This document shows positions 1 through 6,371 of a stretch of DNA of 6,371 bases, piece after piece. The translations under genes were made by a program, and so were the position numbers. Under the pieces are notes generated by a model. It was not told where the DNA came from. It worked only from the letters and a program-made list of their open reading frames with translations, and searched no databases. The DNA is taken from the NCBI GenBank assembly GCA_002506025.1, contig DAWS01000108.1, forward strand, positions 2,383 through 8,753, read 5' to 3'. The DNA is from Euryarchaeota archaeon UBA111. Lineage in GTDB: Archaea; Thermoplasmatota; Poseidoniia; Poseidoniales; Poseidoniaceae. Position 1 is the stretch's first letter. The number at the start of each line of letters is the position of its first letter.

Positions 1-371
1 GCATGCAATATACGGCGCTCGGAATGTCCTCCTTCTTTGGCTAGTTTGAAATCGCCTTGATTATCTTTCTCGAATTCTACACCAATGCTTACTAACTGAT
101 TAATGCAATCTGCGGCTCGTTCTATGACATCACGCACAACCGTTTCATTGCATAAACCGTCACCAGCCTGCAGTGTGTCAATTATATGAGCATCTTTGGC
201 ACCTGAGTTTGTCTTGTCCAATATGCCAGCGATACCTCCTTGAGCCCAGTTGGTTGACGAATCTTTTACTCTTTGTTTGGTGATAATAACGACCTTGTGG
301 TCATTATTGGCTAACTTAAGTGCTGAGAATAAACCAGCGATGCCGCTGCCGATTATCGCAATTTTCGACAT
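1..371 (-). CDS. nadB: L-aspartate oxidase, N-terminal part (cut by window edge)
   Basis: This encodes the FAD-dependent enzyme that oxidises L-aspartate to iminoaspartate, the first step of the aspartate route to quinolinate and NAD, acting in the cytoplasm. I translated the minus strand from the ATG at 371-369 and found no stop before the window edge (123 codons plus two bases). Residues 4-14 form the Rossmann dinucleotide-binding motif IIGSGIAGL (GxGxxG at 8-13). Residues 38-49 read SSTNWAQGGIAG, a hallmark of the succinate dehydrogenase/fumarate reductase flavoprotein family and close to the NadB form. Residues 113-123 read EGGHSERRILH, matching the conserved EGGHS-RRILHA segment of NadB. 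That segment separates it from SdhA and FrdA, which carry a different histidine context. The ATG directly precedes the Rossmann strand, so the start is well supported. It is transcribed away from the plus-strand gene at 455. The rest of the gene, including the catalytic C-terminal part, lies outside the window. Confidence 0.93.
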   Translation of the reverse strand, partial: MSKIAIIGSGIAGLFSALKLANNDHKVVIITKQRVKDSSTNWAQGGIAGILDKTNSGAKDAHIIDTLQAGDGLCNETVVRDVIERAADCINQLVSIGVEFEKDNQGDFKLAKEGGHSERRILH

Positions 372-454
372 AGTGAGCAAATGGTGCTAGGTAGGGCTCT
401 CTTTTGAACTGTTTGAGCGATAGCACTATCAAATCAATTCACCGTCGTCATCAC
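372..454. promoter_or_regulatory. divergent intergenic spacer, nadB / membrane protein
   Basis: This 83-base spacer must carry the promoters of both the leftward nadB and the rightward membrane-protein gene, if the ATG at 455 is the true start. I see no convincing TATA box or purine-rich BRE on either strand. The best weak AT-rich candidate for the rightward gene is CTATCAAATC at 426-435, about 20-29 bases before the ATG, a plausible distance for a leaderless archaeal transcript. If the TTG at 404 were used instead, only 32 bases would separate the two coding regions, which is little room for two archaeal promoters. Functional assignment is by position only. Confidence 0.35.
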
Positions 455-1228
455 ATGGGAGGACTGCGGCGCAACATCGCTACCGTCATTGGAATTTCGA
501 TGGTTATTTTCGTAATAGCCAATGTCCAATTTGGTTTGGTTGCTCCTGAATTAATAGAAGGGGCAGACAACTCGAAAATTGATGTTTTAAAAATGCTTGA
601 GCCGCACTGCGCTGTTTCGGAAATTGAATCAGAGTTAGCTCAAGGAAACGATAGTTTCTGTCTCGGTAATTCCGGTGATTGGAGCGGTGCTGATTTGTTG
701 CTGATGGCAGAGGGATTATTCCTAATATTTGTCGGTAAGTTTAGATTTCCACAACAGGGTCGATGGGCAAAACGCTTCCGAAGAATGTCATTCGTTGGGG
801 GATGTACACTATTTGGCTTGGCCATCCTCGACCGCTTAGAGTATCTTCCCAAATCTGTTAGTTCAGAAGGCATTGCAACTCTGATTCCTCTTGATGTTTC
901 ACCCCTTGCAGTCCAATTGGGCATGGCCATAATTGGAGCATACATGATGCGTGGCCCCAAGTATTGGGAGGCGGAAGCGATCGATTTGACCAATAAAAGA
1001 TTGGAAAAACGCCGTGAAGTAGCCGATAAATTCCGCTCCAAATATGGCACAGCAGCACAGCCACTATCAGAACTTCATGGCAAACAGCAACGAGTTGCTC
1101 GCTCCCCTTTGATGCACAGAGATTCTAGACTAACTATGCAGAGCAATAGTTCCCAAAGTGTTCAAGCGACTTGTCCATATTGTGATGGTGCGGGTTGTAA
1201 AAAGTGTAATTTTTCCGGCTCAATTTAG
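455..1228 (+). CDS. uncharacterised four-helix membrane protein with C-terminal DnaJ-like zinc motif
   Basis: I do not recognise this family. From the ATG at 455 it is 257 residues. Four hydrophobic segments are visible at about residues 8-29, 78-95, 112-128 and 148-165. By the positive-inside rule the basic N-terminus (LRR), the basic loop at 96-111 (KFRFPQQGRWAKRFRR) and the C-terminus are cytoplasmic. The acidic loop at 30-77, with cysteines 52 and 69 that could form a disulfide, would be outside. A charged, possibly helical stretch follows the last helix (about 174-196), then a polar Ser/Gln-rich linker. The protein ends with CPYCDGAGCKKCNFSG at 240-255, two abutting CxxCxGxG-like repeats as in the DnaJ zinc domain, likely binding one zinc ion. 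No catalytic motif is evident. An in-frame TTG at 404, preceded by a partial Shine-Dalgarno GGTAGGG, would add 17 hydrophilic residues; I prefer the ATG because it leaves room for the divergent promoters. Another gene type is possible; only membrane topology and the zinc motif are supported. Confidence 0.8.
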   Translation: MGGLRRNIATVIGISMVIFVIANVQFGLVAPELIEGADNSKIDVLKMLEPHCAVSEIESELAQGNDSFCLGNSGDWSGADLLLMAEGLFLIFVGKFRFPQQGRWAKRFRRMSFVGGCTLFGLAILDRLEYLPKSVSSEGIATLIPLDVSPLAVQLGMAIIGAYMMRGPKYWEAEAIDLTNKRLEKRREVADKFRSKYGTAAQPLSELHGKQQRVARSPLMHRDSRLTMQSNSSQSVQATCPYCDGAGCKKCNFSGSI

Positions 1229-1268
1229 TATTATTCGGTGAACAATCCGCCCTCTAAAAATCGGCGTA

Positions 1269-1280
1269 TTGAGCGCTCAA
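1269..1280. repeat. 12-bp perfect palindrome TTGAGCGCTCAA
   Basis: TTGAGCGCTCAA is its own reverse complement over all 12 bases. It lies five bases upstream of the TATA-like AGTATACT, 78 bases before the smc start codon. The position suits an operator for a homodimeric regulator, but no regulator is known from this window, and the function is inferred only from symmetry and location. Confidence 0.5.
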
Positions 1281-1284
1281 GACT

Positions 1285-1296
1285 AGTATACTTTAA
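1285..1296 (+). promoter_or_regulatory. candidate TATA box of smc
   Basis: AGTATACTTTAA is the most TATA-like sequence in the gap and follows a short purine-containing stretch (CAAGACT) that could act weakly as a BRE. The first eight bases are also a palindrome. The alternative element is the T-rich run at 1331-1340. The sequence alone does not decide between them. Confidence 0.3.
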
Positions 1297-1301
1297 GACC
1301 C

Positions 1302-1318
1302 CTAGAGACCCGCTCTAG
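1302..1318 (+). repeat. 6-bp inverted repeat upstream of smc
   Basis: CTAGAG (1302-1307) and CTCTAG (1313-1318) are exact inverted copies separated by the five bases ACCCG, so a small hairpin is possible. The right arm is itself part of the palindrome CTCTAGAG (1313-1320). Depending on the true transcription start, this is either DNA symmetry near the initiation site or a hairpin in the smc leader. It has no U-run after it and is not a terminator. Confidence 0.35.
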
Positions 1319-1357
1319 AGATTAAGGTTGGATTTATTTTCCGCTTGAGGGATTGGG

Positions 1358-4300
1358 ATGTATCTTAAAGCACTTGAAGTATCGAATTTTAAATCGTTCA
1401 GAGGAGAAGTGGTTGTACCACTAGAACGTGGATTTACAGCAATCACGGGACCGAATGGTTCTGGCAAATCAAATTGTGGAGATGCAATACAATTTGTGCT
1501 TGGCCCGAGGTCAAATAAGACAATTAGGGCGCAAAACTCGAAGGATCTAATCTTCAATGGCGGCAATAACCACAACGCCGCTCGTTCATGTAGTGTTACT
1601 CTAGTCTTTGCCAACCCTACTCTGGATAATGGCAGAAGGCGCCTGCCATTGAACATGGATGAAGTCAGAATGTCTAGGTCAATCAGACTAACCAAAAGCG
1701 GCAATGTGGTTACTAATTACCAATTAAATGGGGAAGAGTCGTCGCAGAAATCATTCCATAGAATACTGGGCGCAGCAAATGCTAGGCCTGACGGTTACAA
1801 CATAGTGCTCCAAGGTGATGTTACCAGTTTAGCGAAAATGACGGCAAAAGAACGCAGGAAAGTGCTTGACAGTGTTGCTGGTGTTACGCTTTACGATGAT
1901 GAAATTAGGAAGGCAGACCGGCAAAAAGATAGCGTTGATGATTATATCGAACGCATCAAACTGTTGGAAGACAATCAAAAAGCTCGACTTAAGGAACTGA
2001 AGAAACAGAAAGACCTTGCGGTCAAGGTAAAGGATTTAGTTGATGAATTAAATCAAGCAAGAATAATCTCCTATCAGGCAAGTTATGCTAGCCAAATTGC
2101 AGAAAAAGAGTATCAGGTAAATGAGCAATCTAGATATCTTGAGGAGGCCAACAACCTTGAGTTACAAGTTAGAGAGGGGTCGAAAACCCTACTCTCATTA
2201 GACGATCAAATAGGCGATTTACAAAAACAAATCGAAGAACTAACCGGCGGAGACGGAAAAGGACTGAACAAGGTTATCTTCGATTTACATCTAAAAATTG
2301 ACACCAACAAAGACAAGATTTCCGATGCTGAATCGAAGGACACAGAGGAAAAATTAGAGCTTGGTGAACTAACTAATCAATTAACTAGTGCTCAACAAGC
2401 CTTAGAGGAATTTGTCAATACACTCAATTCCGCCAGGGATGATCTAGAGAACTCTACGGCTGCGCTAGAAGAGGCACAATCAGAAGAGTCTGCGGTCCAG
2501 AAAATAATGGAATCCTCTGGCGATGAAACGGCCTTACTCTCACAGCAACTTACCAAATTATTGGATGAATTAGAGAGTGCTAATCAAAACCTCTCTGATG
2601 CTCAGAATGAGGTGAATAAAACCGCAGTACAGGCCGAGCTGATTAGTGAACAACTTGCAAAATCCCAAGATTTAGCAGAGGAAAACCGGTTATCATTGGG
2701 CGAACTAGAGTTGCAAGGGGAGGAACTAAGCGGTGAAGTCTCAGGTATTGACCGGAATAAACTATCTAGAGATCTCATTACCGCTCAAAAAAGTGAAGAA
2801 AGGCTGGTGGGAGAGTCCCAGTTAATAGAGGGTAAATTAAGAGAAGCAGAGCGAACAAGAAACCGCTTACGCTCGGAAATGGAGAATTCGTCTGGTTCCA
2901 AAGGCATGGCTGGGGGTGCAGCAGCAGTAATTTCTGCTCGGGATAATGGTGAATTAACCGGCATTATCGGTACTATTGCTGAATTGTGCGCTCCCATAGA
3001 TTCAACTCATGAGAGTGCCTTAGCAACCGCAATTGGCGGCGGAATGACCTCTATCGTGGTAGAGAGTGACGAAATCGCTGCAAAGGCAATCAAGTGGCTG
3101 GCTGAAAGGCGAGCTGGCAGAGCAACATTCTTGCCATTAAACAAATTGACCAACAACCGAGTTGCGGGTAAAGCGTTGATGGTATCAAAGAAGCCTGGAG
3201 TTGTAGGATTCGCACACGAATTACTAGATTATGATCCTAAAATTGACATCGCCATAAAATTTGTTTTACGAAACACTCTCATTGTCGATTCATTGAGTAC
3301 TGCGAGGAACTACATGGGCGGAGTCAGACTAGTTACCCTCAGAGGAGATGTTACTGAAGCAGGAGGAGCTATGATAGGAGGCTCGAAGCGTAAAATGTCA
3401 GTATCATTTGGTGGTGGAATTAAAGGTGCTAGTGAGATAGAACGCTTGTCTGGTGAAATAGAAAAATTGCAATTAATGTCAGAGACCGTTACTGCAGCAT
3501 TGCACCAAGCAAGGCGAGAGCAACAGCAGTTACGCAGTAGAATTAACGAACTCGCTGATAGCGATCAAGCGGTAAAACTCCAAGAATGGCGCTCTGAATT
3601 AAAACAAGCCAAATCTGCTTATAACAAATCACTTGGCGAGGTGGCTGAAAATGAATCCAAGTTGAAGGATTTAGAGTCCTTAGCCACGACTCAGTTAGAT
3701 GATTTAGATACAGCCCAGTCGGTTGTTGCGGATTTGAATACTTCTGTGGCCACGACCCGTAATGAAATGGAAGCAGCCAGTCCTGAACATCTCAAAGATA
3801 GGTTGCACGCTGCACAGATAAAACGTGTTGATGCTGAGGGCGTTATGGCACAAGCACTCGCTGCCTTAGAAAGTGGAAGCGATCATGAGGGGCTGCTCAA
3901 GCAAAGGGTCGATGATTTAGCGACAAGGATAAACGCACTAAATGCTGGCATTATCGCTCGCAGTGAAATGATTGACAATCTGCAGGCAGCCATTGCAACA
4001 GATTCTATCGAATTAAAAGACCGTGAGGAAGAAAGAACGCAACTCTTGGAAGAGAACAAGGGACTTGAAGATGAAAGACTGGCTTTGGTTGATGAGCGTG
4101 CAAGCCTGAGAACCGAATTGTCACAAAAGTCGACAGATGCCCAGTCAAGGCGCCGTTTGAGTGATGAACTTGGGCGGTCAATACTGAATAAAGAGTTAGT
4201 AATCAATGAATTATTGGCCGATATGCAAGCCAATTTCATTCAACCAGCATCTGCCGAGGTGAGCTTGCCGTCTGTTGGCGATGCAGAAAAGCGAGTCAGG

Positions 4301-5263
4301 ACTTTAGAAAGGGCAATGGAGAAACACGGTCCCGTTAATATGCTTGCTATAGAACAATATGCTGAGTGCGAAGAGCGATTAGATTCAATGAAAGTTGAAT
4401 TCAAGCAATTGCAAACACGGCGAGCTAACTTGGTTGAAATAACTGAAAAACTAGAATCCCAGAGGAAAGACAAACTAATCAAGGTTCTAACTAAGGTAAA
4501 TGAAAATTTCAAGAAGTCATATGAGATTTTGAGCGATGGCGGTAAAGGGGAACTCTACCTCGAAAATCCGGATGAGCCATTCAAGGGTGGCCTTGAATTA
4601 TGGGCCAAACCTAAAGGTAAATCATCGAAGGTAAATCGTTTGCAACTTTCCGGAGGAGAACAATCAATGGCAGCATTAGCGTTGATTTTTGCCATTCAAG
4701 ATTACGACCCTAGCCCATTTTACTACTTTGACGAAGTAGATCAGAATCTTGACGCAGTAAATGCCGAGCGAATCGCCGAAATGTGTCGTAAGCGCAGTAA
4801 ACAGGCACAATTCCTTATGGTAACACTACGCAAGGTCTCTCTGCGCTTGGCAGATCACCACATTGGAATTACTCATGGTGGTGATGGCTGCAGTAGAAGA
4901 ATTGTTGACTTCGACCGAGAGCGAGCAATTCAACTTAGTGAAATAGAATCTGCAAAAGATAATCCATTAGATGAGAGAATTAGTGCCATAGCGCTTGAAA
5001 AACAACTTGAAGCCAACACAGATATGCCAACAGTGCCAGAACCTTTGCCGCCTCCGAAGAGCCTAGGTGGTCTGTTAAATTTCACTGAGAGTGAAGAAAC
5101 GGAAAGCGAGGGTCCGATTTCAGGTTTGATTGAGCGCACCAATGAATTGACCGAAGATATTGAAGAGCGCAGAGAGGTTGCCGATGCAATTCTTTCTATA
5201 GATGAAGAATCAGACGAAACTACGGAACAAATTGCCAGCGATGAAATCGTCGAAGATAACTGA
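1358..5263 (+). CDS. smc: chromosome segregation ATPase SMC
   Basis: This is a complete 1301-residue SMC, the ATPase that dimerises and, with kleisin ScpA, forms the ring that compacts and segregates chromosomes. The N-terminal head carries Walker A GPNGSGKSN (31-39) and a Q-loop (VLQGD, Q152). The first coiled-coil arm runs from about 180 to 520, with a Gly-rich break TGGDGKG at 296-302. The hinge spans about 531-676, opening with GELTGIIG and ending with the typical GGAMIGGS. The return arm is about 685-1035. The C-terminal head has the signature LSGGEQ (1097-1102), Walker B FYYFDE (D1125, E1126) and D-loop NLD (1130-1132). The two arms are similar in length, as required to fold back. The family is usually 1150-1200 residues; the excess is an acidic tail after about 1200. 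VTLRK replaces the bacterial VTHRK H-loop, as in other archaeal SMCs. The ATG directly precedes the conserved YLKALEVSNFKSF strand, which fixes the start. scpA follows immediately. Confidence 0.98.
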   Translation: MYLKALEVSNFKSFRGEVVVPLERGFTAITGPNGSGKSNCGDAIQFVLGPRSNKTIRAQNSKDLIFNGGNNHNAARSCSVTLVFANPTLDNGRRRLPLNMDEVRMSRSIRLTKSGNVVTNYQLNGEESSQKSFHRILGAANARPDGYNIVLQGDVTSLAKMTAKERRKVLDSVAGVTLYDDEIRKADRQKDSVDDYIERIKLLEDNQKARLKELKKQKDLAVKVKDLVDELNQARIISYQASYASQIAEKEYQVNEQSRYLEEANNLELQVREGSKTLLSLDDQIGDLQKQIEELTGGDGKGLNKVIFDLHLKIDTNKDKISDAESKDTEEKLELGELTNQLTSAQQALEEFVNTLNSARDDLENSTAALEEAQSEESAVQKIMESSGDETALLSQQLTKLLDELESANQNLSDAQNEVNKTAVQAELISEQLAKSQDLAEENRLSLGELELQGEELSGEVSGIDRNKLSRDLITAQKSEERLVGESQLIEGKLREAERTRNRLRSEMENSSGSKGMAGGAAAVISARDNGELTGIIGTIAELCAPIDSTHESALATAIGGGMTSIVVESDEIAAKAIKWLAERRAGRATFLPLNKLTNNRVAGKALMVSKKPGVVGFAHELLDYDPKIDIAIKFVLRNTLIVDSLSTARNYMGGVRLVTLRGDVTEAGGAMIGGSKRKMSVSFGGGIKGASEIERLSGEIEKLQLMSETVTAALHQARREQQQLRSRINELADSDQAVKLQEWRSELKQAKSAYNKSLGEVAENESKLKDLESLATTQLDDLDTAQSVVADLNTSVATTRNEMEAASPEHLKDRLHAAQIKRVDAEGVMAQALAALESGSDHEGLLKQRVDDLATRINALNAGIIARSEMIDNLQAAIATDSIELKDREEERTQLLEENKGLEDERLALVDERASLRTELSQKSTDAQSRRRLSDELGRSILNKELVINELLADMQANFIQPASAEVSLPSVGDAEKRVRTLERAMEKHGPVNMLAIEQYAECEERLDSMKVEFKQLQTRRANLVEITEKLESQRKDKLIKVLTKVNENFKKSYEILSDGGKGELYLENPDEPFKGGLELWAKPKGKSSKVNRLQLSGGEQSMAALALIFAIQDYDPSPFYYFDEVDQNLDAVNAERIAEMCRKRSKQAQFLMVTLRKVSLRLADHHIGITHGGDGCSRRIVDFDRERAIQLSEIESAKDNPLDERISAIALEKQLEANTDMPTVPEPLPPPKSLGGLLNFTESEETESEGPISGLIERTNELTEDIEERREVADAILSIDEESDETTEQIASDEIVEDN
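4955..5260 (+). other. SMC acidic C-terminal extension
   Basis: About 100 residues (1200-1301) follow the point where canonical SMC proteins end, near the last head strand and helix (IVDFDRERAIQLSEIE, 1182-1197). The extension contains a proline-rich stretch PEPLPPPK (1227-1234) leading into SLGGLLNF (1235-1242). After that come a strongly acidic Ser/Thr/Glu-rich segment, a short possible helix (LTEDIEERREVADAILSI) and a final acidic run. It looks largely disordered with one or two short candidate binding motifs. Its function is unknown. It is in frame with no sign of frameshift or fusion to another known domain. Confidence 0.7.
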
Positions 5264-5270
5264 AGGTGAT
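5262..5270 (+). promoter_or_regulatory. Shine-Dalgarno of scpA overlapping the smc stop
   Basis: GAAGGTGAT matches the sequence GGAGGTGAT, the complement of the conserved 16S rRNA 3' end, at eight of nine positions. It begins inside the smc TGA (5261-5263) and is followed by three bases and a TTG at 5274. Measured from the purine core, the gap to the TTG is about seven bases, near the optimum. This arrangement favours re-initiation by ribosomes that finish smc. Confidence 0.65.
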
Positions 5271-5273
5271 TGC

Positions 5274-6371
5274 TTGACAACAAAACAATCAGTATTGGAC
5301 AAATGGTTTCTTAGACAAGATATCATTAATCAATTATTAGAGTCAGGCGAAGAGTCCGAGTCTGCTGCTAAATTTGCTGAGCGAATAATGCCAGTAGTCG
5401 AGGCTGAGGAATCTGAATATCAATCATTAGAGGACCCATTTGATCGCTCTGTAGCTCTTGTTTTGTCTCTTGTCAAAGATCAAGAACTAAATCCTTGGGA
5501 TGTTGATTTATCCACTTTTTTGAAAGTTTTTACCAAGAGAGTCCGTCTGGAATCTGATAAACTCAACCTACCAGCATGTGGTAGGCTGATTAGAATGTCT
5601 TGGGAAGTGCTAAATCAACAAGCAATTGTTTTATTCGATAGGGTCCAAAGTTTGGATCAAGAAGATGATTGGGAAGATGAGGTATATTTTGGTTGGGAAT
5701 CTGATTATGACGATCAGGACTATCTATTCACTGCATCAATTTTAGATGGCGATGTTGATGAAATACTACCTTCACTGTTTGATGAAAGAATTAGGCGTGA
5801 GGAAGGTCGTCCTGTTACATTGGGTGAGTTACTATCTGCCTTCAAAGACGCAGCAGATGATGCTGAGGAATTAAAAATCCGCGAAGAAAACCGTATCGCT
5901 CATCAGGCAGAGTTAGGTGAATATTTGAACAATGTTGGCGGTAGAATGCATAACGAAGATCTCGAGGGCGATATCTTCCGCTGTTGGACGGCACTCAGAA
6001 AAACCTGTGAGAAATATGACTCATCAAAGGTGAAGGTGATTGATGTAATTAGTGAATTAGGTCAAATTTTAGAACAGGAAAATGGCATTGAGGCTCAAGG
6101 CTATGATGAAGAGGCTAAGGTTGCTTCATTTATTGCTAGCCTGTTTTTAACTCATAGGGGATTCGCACTAATCAGCCAAGATGAAGTTCCATATGGGGAC
6201 ATTATGCTTGAAGATCTATGGCCTAACATTGCCGATTTTGATGAAGTGAACTTAAGAATCGAAGAAAAGAAACGCCTGCAATCAGATGCCAACTCCAGTG
6301 AGGAAACCGGTTCAGTTCAATTCGCTAAAAAGCGAGCAGAGAAACTACGATTGAAGGAAGAGAAAGCACGT
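5274..6371 (+). CDS. scpA: segregation and condensation protein ScpA (kleisin), 3' end outside window
   Basis: ScpA is the kleisin subunit that links the two SMC heads. The frame is open from the TTG at 5274 to the window edge (366 codons, no stop). The Pfam-type ScpA N-terminal signature is clear: DPFDRSVALVLSLVKDQELN (54-73), then PWDVDLSTF (74-82). A C-terminal winged-helix segment lies at about 283-312 (VASFIASLFLTHRGFALISQ, then YGDIML), as expected for the part that binds the SMC head cap. Between them is a highly acidic region at 128-149, and after the winged helix a charged tail of more than 50 residues. Typical ScpA is roughly 230-280 residues, so this one is long. An in-frame ATG at 5241 would add 11 residues and overlap smc by 23 bases, but lacks a Shine-Dalgarno. 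I prefer the TTG because of the strong ribosome site just before it. No ScpB is in the window; it may lie downstream. Confidence 0.93.
   Translation, partial: MTTKQSVLDKWFLRQDIINQLLESGEESESAAKFAERIMPVVEAEESEYQSLEDPFDRSVALVLSLVKDQELNPWDVDLSTFLKVFTKRVRLESDKLNLPACGRLIRMSWEVLNQQAIVLFDRVQSLDQEDDWEDEVYFGWESDYDDQDYLFTASILDGDVDEILPSLFDERIRREEGRPVTLGELLSAFKDAADDAEELKIREENRIAHQAELGEYLNNVGGRMHNEDLEGDIFRCWTALRKTCEKYDSSKVKVIDVISELGQILEQENGIEAQGYDEEAKVASFIASLFLTHRGFALISQDEVPYGDIMLEDLWPNIADFDEVNLRIEEKKRLQSDANSSEETGSVQFAKKRAEKLRLKEEKAR

Larger units (their letters stand above)
1229..1357 (+). promoter_or_regulatory. smc upstream region with palindromes
   Basis: This 129-base gap between the membrane-protein gene and smc should contain the promoter of the smc-scpA unit. 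It holds three perfect palindromes (1269-1280, 1285-1292 and 1313-1320) and two AT-rich candidates for a TATA element. One is at 1285-1296 (AGTATACTTTAA), which would place initiation near 1315-1320 and give a leader of about 40 bases. The other is the T-rich GATTTATTTT at 1331-1340, about 18-27 bases before the ATG, which would fit a leaderless transcript. I see no clear terminator for the upstream gene beyond the weakly T-rich stretch around 1222-1233. Confidence 0.45.

Noticed and set aside
413..419. TTGAGCG, half of the smc palindrome, also occurs in the nadB/membrane-protein spacer.
   Set aside because: The same seven bases also occur inside coding sequence, for example around 4528 and 5127, so a shared regulator is not supported.
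1302..1320. Hairpin CTAGAG/CTCTAG considered as a terminator of the upstream gene.
   Set aside because: The stem is only six pairs, no T-run follows it, and it lies more than 70 bases past the stop codon.
1315..1704. Minus-strand open frame of 129 codons overlapping the smc start.
   Set aside because: It lies opposite the highly conserved SMC Walker A region, so it is a shadow of the real coding strand. The other minus-strand frames within smc and opposite the membrane-protein gene were rejected for the same reason.
2243..2263. Gly-rich break TGGDGKG in the first SMC arm, considered as a second nucleotide-binding loop.
   Set aside because: It lacks the Walker A spacing and a following Ser/Thr, and it sits within coiled coil. 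A break or elbow in the arm is the simpler explanation.
4815..4840. Apparent loss of the switch histidine in the SMC H-loop (VTLRK instead of VTHRK).
   Set aside because: From family knowledge, archaeal SMC proteins commonly have VTLR- or ITLR-like sequences here, so this is normal variation, not a dead ATPase. Walker A, signature and Walker B with its glutamate are intact.
1..6371. Mobile element, CRISPR array, defence island, tRNA or rRNA.
   Set aside because: No transposase, integrase, regular spaced repeats, terminal inverted repeats or RNA-gene-like sequence is visible. The genes look like ordinary chromosomal housekeeping genes.

Overview
The window looks like ordinary chromosomal DNA from an archaeon. 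It has moderate-to-low GC, genes are tightly packed, and it holds an archaeal-type SMC followed directly by ScpA. The SMC sequence style (GKSNCGDAIQFVLG after the Walker A lysine, VTLRK in place of the usual bacterial VTHRK) resembles planktonic Euryarchaeota/Thermoplasmatota such as Marine Group II (Poseidoniales). That placement comes from memory of family sequences, not from a search, so the phylum is fairly likely and the order is tentative.

Layout. (1) Positions 371 to 1, minus strand: the N-terminal 123 codons of L-aspartate oxidase (nadB, NAD biosynthesis), cut by the left window edge. (2) Positions 372-454: a short spacer between divergent genes. (3) Positions 455-1228, plus strand (or from a TTG at 404): an unrecognised protein with four predicted membrane segments and a compact DnaJ-like double CxxC zinc motif at its C-terminus. 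(4) Positions 1229-1357: the smc promoter region, rich in short palindromes. (5) Positions 1358-5263: a complete 1301-residue SMC ATPase with all expected ATPase motifs, hinge and arms, plus an unusual acidic C-terminal extension of about 100 residues. (6) Positions 5274 (or 5241) to 6371: ScpA kleisin, open at the right edge, with a long acidic middle region and a charged tail after the winged-helix domain.

How the genes work together. SMC forms a dimer joined at its hinges, and ScpA bridges the ATPase heads to close the ring that organises and segregates chromosomes. The scpA start lies within or just after the smc stop, and a strong Shine-Dalgarno sequence spans that stop, so the two are very probably co-translated. 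ScpB, the usual third partner, is not in the window. nadB is an unrelated metabolic neighbour on the other strand, and the membrane protein has no demonstrated link to either.

No mobile element, CRISPR array, RNA gene or defence system is visible. The points most worth checking are the SMC C-terminal extension, the enlarged ScpA, the membrane zinc-motif protein and the palindromes upstream of smc. None of these amounts to clear evidence of a new system.
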